From contig CADDYT010000124.1 in assembly GCA_902810755.1 (NCBI GenBank), positions 1-19,318 on the forward strand: a stretch of 19,318 nt of DNA, written 5' to 3'. A model generated the notes under the pieces. That model worked only from the letters and a program-made list of their open reading frames with translations. It did no database searches and had not been told where the DNA came from. Source of the DNA: Chloroflexota bacterium. Lineage in GTDB: Bacteria; Chloroflexota; Ktedonobacteria; Ktedonobacterales; Ktedonobacteraceae. Of this stretch, positions 6,631 through 12,454 are shown piece after piece. The position numbers and the translations under genes were made by a program. The first letter of the stretch is position 1; each line of letters begins with the position of its first letter.

Positions 6631-8977
6631 TCACAAGCTCTGCGGGTTCCGGCGAACCCGTTCGACAGGAATCAGAGTTTGCACTCCCTGGTTCCCAGTC
6701 ATCAATTGGCTGGGTGTGGGTCCCGCAGGAGTTGGAACCTCGGCCAGTTGCTGACAGAGCTTTTCTAGCGCCGTGATCCCATCCTCAACCGCAGCTCGTT
6801 CTTCTTCGCTCAGGGGCATGTCTTGCCGCATGCGCAGTAAGTTGGCTTTCCCCTCCAGCAGTTGCGCCTGACTCGAGCCTTTCGGTCGGTAAAACGCGCA
6901 TTTGGCACAGGCCATGCGATGGGGACATTGCTCGAAAAACTCGTAGGTACAGTAGCCATGCCCCAGGTCATAAAACTTCCACGGGACGCCGTCGGCCGCC
7001 GCACCACTGGTGACGACGTCCTGGTCAATGAGGACTTCCACCATGCGGACATTGCGTCCAAAGTAGCCCGCCTTGTCATAGGCTCTGGCCAAGCGGGTGG
7101 GACTGAGCTTGGCACTGTTGCGTGGAAGAGATATCGCGATGACCGAGCCATTCCTGGAGTTCAAACAAGGACAATGGCTCCCGTGCATTGTAGAGCTGTG
7201 AAGCAATCGTGGAGCGAGCCCGATGGCTCGTAATATCTCCCCGCGCATCAGCGGTCGGGACCCCTGCCTTGCGACAGAGCAGGGGAATTAAGTGCCGATT
7301 GATGTACGACTTGGCGATGCTTCTCCCTCGGTAGGCGAACAGATAGTGGACGACCTCGCCGGTTTTGGGGTCGACGTCCGGAGGTTGGTGAGGACGCACG
7401 TGTTCCCAGGCGGCAATCGCTTCTCCCACCACCCGATCCACCGGCTTGGTAAACGCTGTGCCGGTTTTGTTGGTGGGCACATCCAACCAGCAAATGGCTT
7501 CCTTGCTCAGTGCGTCATCCGCCCCTGCTCCTGGGATCTCCTGGCGTTGCCAGCGGATGCAGCCGACACGCAGGCGACGAAACTCATCGGAACGTAGACC
7601 GGCGAAGAGCCAGACCACGACCATCGCACGCACCATTTCGAGTGGATACCAGGGGGTGCTTTTTGCCGTGCTGGCTCCTGGATAGTGCGGCGAAACCGGC
7701 AGGTCCTCTTGCGTCAGGTTGAGTCCTGCCCACAGCAATTTGGCCCAGATATCATCGGCAATGACGCGCGGATTGGGGGCAATGAGCGCACGCAGGGAAC
7801 GGGACGTGGCGAAGCACCGGCGCGGGTCGAAGTGCCGCCGAATCCACCCCCATTCCTGGCAATCCTGAAAAAAGGTGCGCGCCGATCCCAGCAGACGGCT
7901 CTTGGAGTGTGGCATCAGTGGCTTGCCTCGCTTTGCTGCAGGCAGCGCCGTCTCGGTCTGGATCCATTGCCCGACCATCATCCGATCCACGACGCCTACG
8001 AATTCCATCGCCACCTCACGGGTCCACTGCTCTGGAGCTGCAATGGCTGGATGAGTCTGTGCCAGCCAGCGACCAATTTTGAGCAGGTCGTAGTAGATCG
8101 TCGTGCGCGATTTTGGTGCCAGGGTTGACGTCTCTCGCCAGCGTTGGCACCATCGGCTCCAGGAATCAGGCCTGTCCTCGGAGGCATCAAGGCTGCCGGA
8201 TATGGTGGGAGCCCTCCTCACCACAGCGGGCAGAGGGTGGTCAAGAATCCCGAGGTGTGCTAACACCCGAGAGATTCGGAAGACACTCGACTTGAGATAC
8301 TCCGCCACTTCCCTCTGGCGCAGTTCCTCCAGCAACGCCAGGGTGAGGTCTTCCAGGTAGGGACTCCCATTGCGTAACAGGGCCACACTCAATGCTCGCG
8401 CCACGTCTCTCTTCGTCTGCTCGATGCCATATCCCCAGCGCAAGAGTTCCTGTTGCACCCGCTGCAGCGCCACGTGGACCGGCTGTGGTCCGAAGACTTT
8501 GCTGGCCAGGGCGGCGAAGTTACAGTGCCCGAGGGCGAAGAAGTCGTTGAAGCAGCCAAGCAAATACGCCACCGCAACGAGCGGCTGTCGGCAGGTTTCT
8601 GGCGTCTGATGGTGGATGCAAAACTGTCGACTCGTCGGACAGACCATCTCCAGCCACTCGTCTTGTGTCCAGGCCCACAAGGCACTGTGACGGGCAACCA
8701 TCTCGAGAACCAGCAGGCGCACCACCCGGCGATGGATCTCTTGCTTGGCCCCGGTCACCTTGAGTGCATCCTGGATGGGAAGGAGCAGCCGATCCAGAGC
8801 GGGTCCCGGCTGCTCAAACCACCGCACATAGCCGCCCCTGGCGTAGCGGCTGACCAGTCGCTGCAGCTCGGCATCCTCCGTCGAAGAGAGCTGGGCAGCA
8901 CGATCATAGCTCGTGAGATCCAAAGGCCAGTGCCAGTGGCTGCTGGTCGATCGGGGAACCGGCATGGGTTGATTCAT
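6631..8977 (-). pseudogene. tnpB: TnpB-like tyrosine recombinase, frameshifted at the catalytic Tyr
   Basis: The second recombinase gene starts at ATG 8977, overlapping the tnpA stop as ATGA, with GGAGGTG six bases upstream. The long N-terminal and core-binding region is followed by a catalytic domain: R in FAGLRSDEF, HRAR in ITSHRARSTI and H in EWLGHRDISSTQ. There the frame shifts: the first frame continues CQAQSHPLGQSL and stops at 7076, whereas the next frame, open from about 7113 down to 6631, reads AKLSPTRLARAYDKAGYFGR and is clearly the natural continuation. Where a His-Tyr-Ala sequence with the nucleophilic tyrosine would be expected, only one base of the Tyr codon remains (near 7114-7117), consistent with a 2-nt deletion. 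Restored length is about 780 residues. The C-terminal extension holds a cysteine cluster (C-x7-C-x5-C-x2-C, in GYCTYEFFEQCPHRMACAKC) that could bind a metal. Sequencing error or programmed frameshifting are alternatives. Confidence 0.75.
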
Positions 8978-10002
8978 CGTAGCACCTCCGCCAGCATCTG
9001 CGTGCGCCACTCGTGAATGGAGGCCATCCCTCGCTCGATCTTCCTTCCTAACTCGCGCCCACTCAGGTGCAGATACAACAGCGTCGTTTGAATGCTGCGA
9101 TGCCCGGCAAAGAGGGCAATTTCATGCAGGTCCCAGCCTGCGCGTGCCAGATCGGTGAGGCACAGATGTCGCGGTGTATGCGTGCTGAAGTGCTCAACAT
9201 CCGCACGTTCGGCCATGCCTTTGACGACTTTTGACCAGGTCCAGATCGAAATCGGCTGCGCCAGGTTCCGATCGGATTCGGACAAAAAGAGTGGGCCACG
9301 CGCTCGACTGAGGAGACGGCGTTCCTGTAGGTAAGCCACATAGAGGAGGCTGGTGGCCTCCGAGTAGGGCACGATGCGTTCCATCCGGTTTTTGGTGGTG
9401 GCTGCTCGCACACGAAGGAGACGGCGCGCCGGATCGATGTCACTGGTTTCCAGGGCACACAACTCTTCTCGTCGCAGTCCCGCGTCGTAAGCCAGGGCGA
9501 GCATGAGGCGATTGCGCAAGGGTTCCGCTTTGGCTGCCGCAAGCACCGCTTGCCACTGCTCCTCCGTGGGAATCCATGGCAAGGTGTGATAGCGCGGGAT
9601 GAGACCCCGCTCACGATCGCCGCCAAAACGCTTGCCAGGGGTATATCTGCCTTTGCCCACAGGGTGGTCGGTGCGCAGGCCCTCTTCCATGAGGTAGTCA
9701 TACCACAAGCGCACAGCGCTCAAACGCTGTTGTAACGTGGCATTGGCAAGGCCCACTCCGCCTCCTCCACGTGGGTTGGGACGGGAGGTTAAGTCACGCA
9801 CATAGCAGGAAAGATGCTCTTTGGTCGCGCTTTCGGCGACAATCTCGTGACTCCGACAGAACCGCAGGTAATCTTCTAGAGCGCGGCCATATGCCTCAAT
9901 CGTAGCGGGAGCGAGCCCGAGGTTCAGCTGGATCTGCAACCACGACCGGGCATGCGGTTGCTGTGCCACACCCGGATAGCGCTCCCAATGGATATTCGTC
10001 AT
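8974..10002 (-). CDS. tnpA: TnpA-like tyrosine recombinase
   Basis: This 342-residue recombinase looks complete. An N-terminal SAM-like core-binding domain (residues about 15-115, including LGLAPATIEAYGRALEDYLR) precedes the catalytic domain. The catalytic residues are R177 in AGLRREEL, H275 and R278 in HTPRHLCLTD, H301 in FAGHRSIQ and nucleophile Y310 in TTLLYLHL. In Tn554-type elements TnpA acts with TnpB to catalyse site-specific insertion and excision. The ATG at 10002 has AAGGAG seven bases upstream on the minus strand, inside the transposon leader. The stop codon overlaps the tnpB start (ATGA at 8974-8977), so the two are translationally coupled. There is no sign of decay here, in contrast to tnpB. 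Confidence 0.85.
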   Translation of the reverse strand: MTNIHWERYPGVAQQPHARSWLQIQLNLGLAPATIEAYGRALEDYLRFCRSHEIVAESATKEHLSCYVRDLTSRPNPRGGGGVGLANATLQQRLSAVRLWYDYLMEEGLRTDHPVGKGRYTPGKRFGGDRERGLIPRYHTLPWIPTEEQWQAVLAAAKAEPLRNRLMLALAYDAGLRREELCALETSDIDPARRLLRVRAATTKNRMERIVPYSEATSLLYVAYLQERRLLSRARGPLFLSESDRNLAQPISIWTWSKVVKGMAERADVEHFSTHTPRHLCLTDLARAGWDLHEIALFAGHRSIQTTLLYLHLSGRELGRKIERGMASIHEWRTQMLAEVLR

Positions 10003-10436
10003 GAGGAATCTCCTTTCGAGGAAATCATCCCGGTTTCCTCTCCCGCTCGCACACTTGTCTCATGGTCTCATCAGCAGATACGGCTTCCATCAGGAGACAG
10101 GCTCACCTCTTGCTGGGTACATACCCGAGCCTGATTGGCGAAGCTGCCTCCCGTGCGGTTGCCCAAGTCTAGCATGGCAGTCAAGGCCAAGACGAGCGCG
10201 CCCGCTCCACCCTCCCCATCCTCCTGCGCGGCCTTGACAAGCCATGCTCTGTGAGAAGCAACCCGCACCGGGAGTCGGGGACGCGGTGTGGGCTGCGGCA
10301 GACGTTGGACAGGCGCCCAGCAGGACGACTCAAGGTCGGCAGAAAGGACGCTTCGGGGACCGTTTGGGCGACTCCGTTGGGCGGGATGCCCGTCCTCCAG
10401 TAAGCACAAGTGATGAGTTCTATTCCACATAACATA
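10003..10436 (-). promoter_or_regulatory. Non-coding leader and right end of the Tn554-like element
   Basis: This 434-bp stretch holds no convincing gene; frames crossing it run through the element boundary and have no domain. It contains the tnpA ribosome binding site (AAGGAG just above 10002), the long inverted repeat at 10148-10274 and the terminal repeat at 10421-10432. The tnpAB promoter should lie here, but I cannot assign hexamers with confidence. Confidence 0.5.
10148..10274 (-). other. Long imperfect inverted repeat in the tnpA leader
   Basis: Two arms, 10148-10188 and 10230-10274, are complementary in three blocks: CTCCCGTGCGGTTGC with GCAACCCGCACCGGGAG, AGCATGGC with GCCATGCT, and GTCAAGGCC with GGCCTTGAC. 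Small bulges and an internal loop separate the blocks. The 41-nt apex contains its own small stem (GAGCG 10194-10198, CGCTC 10203-10207). It lies 146 bp upstream of the tnpA start in the same transcript direction. It may be a structured leader RNA, a small RNA, or a subterminal recombinase-binding structure. Confidence 0.55.
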
Positions 10437-10577
10437 CAGTGGAATGACATCCTGGGGATCATGAGGCAGCAAGGCACAGCGCTTGATGCTTCCTACCTTG
10501 CCCAGTGGGCTGATGCCCTCGGCGTGCGAGATCTGCTCGATCAGGCACTCGTTGAGGCTGGCTTCAAACGCCCTTGA
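10437..10577 (+). pseudogene. Nucleotidyltransferase-fold gene, 3' fragment
   Basis: From CAG at 10437 an open frame encodes QWNDILGIMRQQGT, continues through DASYLAQWADALGVRDLL and ends in EAGFKRP at a TGA (10575-10577). It aligns with the C-terminal end of the intact paralogue (EWNDVLGMLKVQ, LEVWAEVLDVTETW, ALIDAGLQDA). It lacks a start of its own and is the missing end of the gene beginning at 6156, displaced by the Tn554-like insertion. Confidence 0.85.
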
Positions 10578-10780
10578 CGTCTCAGGCGACCGGAACCAGA
10601 GGAGGCCACACGTTTGTTTTCTCTGTGCAAGAGGACGGTCAGTCGCACAGGTGCGACAAAGAGCGCATTGCCCCAGGAACATCTTTCAGGAGGAAGCGAG
10701 TGGAGCGGATGGAAGAGCGATGGGCAGGGAAAGATGGGAAAAGCCGAAGAATCTCTCCTTTAGCCTCCTCGCTTCCCAGC

Positions 10781-10804
10781 CATAAACTGTCACATAAACT
10801 GTCT
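10781..10804. repeat. 12-bp tandem repeat CATAAACTGTCA (about two copies)
   Basis: CATAAACTGTCA at 10781-10792 is repeated at 10793-10804 with one change. The second copy overlaps the palindrome ACTGTC (10798-10803) / GACAGT (10810-10815). Repeated short motifs of this sort occur at transposon ends and operator sites; nothing here decides between them. Confidence 0.5.
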
Positions 10805-10909
10805 CAGGGGACAGTAGGAGCAAGGGAGGCGAAGAAAAGCTGGTAGGAAGCGGATGGAGAGGCAGGGCTGGGGGGGAAACCGAGGAGTCCCCCCTTCGGC
10901 ACCCATACC

Positions 10910-10948
10910 CCTCTCAAGCCGCTTCACAACTGGCTTGAGAGGTTTTTT
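10910..10948 (+). terminator. Intrinsic (rho-independent) terminator
   Basis: CCTCTCAAGCC (10910-10920) pairs perfectly with GGCTTGAGAGG (10932-10942) around an 11-nt loop, followed at once by six T (10943-10948). This is the only canonical intrinsic terminator I see in the window. It would stop rightward transcription coming from the nucleotidyltransferase genes before it runs antisense into the second integrase gene. Confidence 0.85.
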
Positions 10949-10958
10949 GTTGGGGCTA

Positions 10959-10979
10959 GTACAGCAACTGTACAGCAAC
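10959..10979. repeat. Direct repeat GTACAGCAAC near the integrase 3' end
   Basis: GTACAGCAAC occurs at 10959-10968 and 10970-10979, an 11-bp period of about one helical turn, 10 bp beyond the stop of the leftward integrase gene. Integrase arm-binding sites often form short helically phased repeats beside int, so this may be part of an attachment site; no matching core copy was found in the window. Confidence 0.35.
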
Positions 10980-10988
10980 GCATCCCTC

Positions 10989-12116
10989 TCATTGCTGCAA
11001 AGCATCATTCATCTTGCTCATCGCATCCTGATGCATCGATGGAAGCACATGACTGTAGATGTCCATGGTCATACTCATCTGATTATGGCCCAGCAGTTCC
11101 TGAACTACTTTCGGATGCACACCCATGCTCAGCAGCATCGTCGCAGCACTATGCCGCAAATCATGAAAACGCATCTCTGGTAAACCAGCCTTTTTGAGCA
11201 CTGTCTTAAACCGTTCCAGCACTTTTGCTGGATTCAAAGGCGTTCCTAACGCAGTACAGAAAACCAGATCGTACTCTTGCCAGAGATCATCAGCCTCATG
11301 CTTTGCCTCTAATTGCCGGGCTTGATGCTGTTTGAGCAATTCAACCACCAGAGAGGGAAGCATAATGCTACGCCTGCTCTTATCTGTCTTCGGTTCTGCC
11401 TCAACATACCTGTTTCCACGCATCCGGGTGAAGATACGTCGCACGTGCAGCGTATTCCGAGCAAAGTCCACATCTTGCCACTTCAGAGCCAATATCTCAC
11501 CACGTCGCATACCGGTAGTCAATGCCAGGACAAACAAAGCCTCCATATTATGCCCGTGCAAGGCAACCAGCAACTTTTGAGCCTGTTCAAGTGTCAGCGG
11601 TTTAATCTCATAGTGCGCTCGACGCGGAGCAGAAACCAGATCGCATACATTCCGCGCAACCAGGCCCCAGCGCACAGCGTCGTCCAACGCCTTATGCAAC
11701 ATCATATGCAGCGTATTCACCGTCGTAGGAGAAAGCCCCTCGTCTAACTTCCTGGCATACAACCCTTGAATATGCTGCGCTGAGAGCTTCTGTAACTGAA
11801 TGCGCCCGATGACAGGAACCACATGCAAACGTACAAACCCCTCATACCGCTCATAAGTCCGCACACGCACACCTGGTTTATGAGCTATGAGCCACTGTGC
11901 AAGGTACTGCTCTACCGTTTGAGTCGGCGCAGTTATCAGCGTCCCTTGTTGCCGTTCATGCAAAGCAGCCGCTAACTTCTCCTGCACCTCTTTTCGAGTC
12001 TTGCCATAGAAGTATTTACGCTTACGCCCCTCTGGCGTATCTACGCTCATGCTGGCAGCCCACAAACCATCCTTCTGCTTATAGATGGAACCTTCACCAT
12101 TTCCACGCTTTGTCAT
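10989..12116 (-). CDS. Tyrosine recombinase / phage-type integrase
   Basis: This is a second full-length integrase (375 residues), related to the one at 3793-4995 along its whole length. It has an N-terminal arm-binding domain (GNGEGSIYKQKDGLWAASMS), a core-binding domain (VEQYLAQWLIAH to LHKALDDAVRW) and an intact catalytic set: R204 in TTGMRRGEI, H318 and R321 in HDLRHSAAT, H344 in LGHNQMS and nucleophile Y354 in DIYSHV. The ATG at 12116 has GAGGTG just upstream on the minus strand, which favours it over an in-frame codon at 12173. It faces the first integrase across about 6 kb. Its upstream partner is an excisionase-like gene truncated by an insertion sequence, and a 17-bp perfect palindrome lies between them. 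Its original promoter may have been removed with the excisionase 5' end, so expression is uncertain. Confidence 0.9.
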   Translation of the reverse strand: MTKRGNGEGSIYKQKDGLWAASMSVDTPEGRKRKYFYGKTRKEVQEKLAAALHERQQGTLITAPTQTVEQYLAQWLIAHKPGVRVRTYERYEGFVRLHVVPVIGRIQLQKLSAQHIQGLYARKLDEGLSPTTVNTLHMMLHKALDDAVRWGLVARNVCDLVSAPRRAHYEIKPLTLEQAQKLLVALHGHNMEALFVLALTTGMRRGEILALKWQDVDFARNTLHVRRIFTRMRGNRYVEAEPKTDKSRRSIMLPSLVVELLKQHQARQLEAKHEADDLWQEYDLVFCTALGTPLNPAKVLERFKTVLKKAGLPEMRFHDLRHSAATMLLSMGVHPKVVQELLGHNQMSMTMDIYSHVLPSMHQDAMSKMNDALQQ

Positions 12117-12136
12117 GCCATCACCTCGCTTTTCGC

Positions 12137-12188
12137 AAGCATTTTGCCTCTGTTGCAGGCTGTCTACCCGCACAGAGGCAAAATGCTT
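12137..12188. promoter_or_regulatory. 17-bp perfect inverted repeat between xis remnant and int
   Basis: AAGCATTTTGCCTCTGT (12137-12153) is repeated in inverse orientation at 12172-12188 with an 18-nt spacer. It sits between the excisionase remnant and the integrase ribosome binding site. It could be an operator for a dimeric regulator or an RNA hairpin controlling integrase translation; there is no T-tract. Confidence 0.55.
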
Positions 12189-12201
12189 TTCTACTCCACA
12201 G

Positions 12202-12348
12202 TTAGGCCGAGAGACCTTGATTCTCTCGTTGCGCTACCCATTGACGCAAAGACTCAGGGCGCACACGTATAGCCCGGCCAAAGCGAACAACCTGCAGCCC
12301 TTCATGATCTATCAACTCGTACACCTTTGTTCTCCCCAATCCCAACAT
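12202..12348 (-). pseudogene. Excisionase-like HTH gene truncated by an IS
   Basis: The frame encodes KMLGLGRTKVYELIDHEG followed by LQVVRFGRAIRVRPESLRQWVAQREN, the second half of an HTH_17 / excisionase-type winged helix, comparable to AQLLKVSRSKLYELIHKG in the protein at 3525-3812. The first helix of the domain is missing. The upstream part of the open frame (reading LQLVAHRVG and further) is encoded by the terminal inverted repeat and left end of the insertion sequence, starting at 12352, not by the original gene. A methionine codon at 12346-12348 could start a 48-residue remnant, but it would lack half of the DNA-binding fold. The missing 5' end is not found on the far side of the IS (14601 onward), so that part was probably deleted. 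Confidence 0.7.
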
Positions 12349-12406
12349 TTTACCCACGCGATGCGCAACGAGCTGTAACCGGTAGCCAACCGGCGTAGAA
12401 ATGTGG

Positions 12407-12446
12407 CTCCTTGTTGAGAAAGAACACAACCGTTCTCAACAAGGAG
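12407..12446 (+). promoter_or_regulatory. Hairpin burying the transposase ribosome binding site
   Basis: CTCCTTGTTGAGAA (12407-12420) is perfectly complementary to TTCTCAACAAGGAG (12433-12446), with a 12-nt loop. The right arm contains nearly all of the Shine-Dalgarno sequence AAGGAGG (12441-12447) of the transposase starting at 12455. A transcript entering from outside the IS would fold and hide the site; one starting inside or beyond the left arm would not. Confidence 0.65.
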
Positions 12447-12454
12447 GTCCAGGT

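Larger units (their letters stand above)
6606..10436. mobile_element. Tn554-like element (about 3.8 kb) with tnpA and tnpB
   Basis: The element is bounded by a split host gene: the coding sequence stops at 6605 and resumes at 10437. Just inside each end is an imperfect inverted repeat, TTATATGGAATA at 6608-6619 and TATTCCACATAA at 10421-10432 (one mismatch in 12). It carries two leftward tyrosine-recombinase genes with a 4-bp stop-start overlap, the organisation of tnpA and tnpB in Tn554-type transposons. No tnpC-like gene and no cargo are visible; 10003-10436 is non-coding leader. No target duplication is seen, as expected for this recombinase type. The exact ends could shift by a few bases. 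Confidence 0.75.
10578..10988. other. Intergenic region between the split gene and the second integrase
   Basis: No gene is supported in this 411-bp stretch; the frame at 10574-10846 is polar, low-complexity and lacks any domain. It contains a tandem repeat of CATAAACTGTCA (10781-10804), a small palindrome ACTGTC/GACAGT (10798-10815), an intrinsic terminator (10910-10948) and a direct repeat near the integrase end (10959-10979). The repeats may be remnants of a mobile-element end. Confidence 0.4.

Noticed and set aside
6608..6776. Natural C terminus of the second nucleotidyltransferase as read to the stop at 6776
   Set aside because: The residues after 6605 are encoded by the element terminus and antisense to tnpB; the true end is at 10437-10577.
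10071..10682. Open frame of about 200 codons on the minus strand
   Set aside because: It runs across the inferred element boundary and antisense to the 3' nucleotidyltransferase fragment; no recognisable domain.
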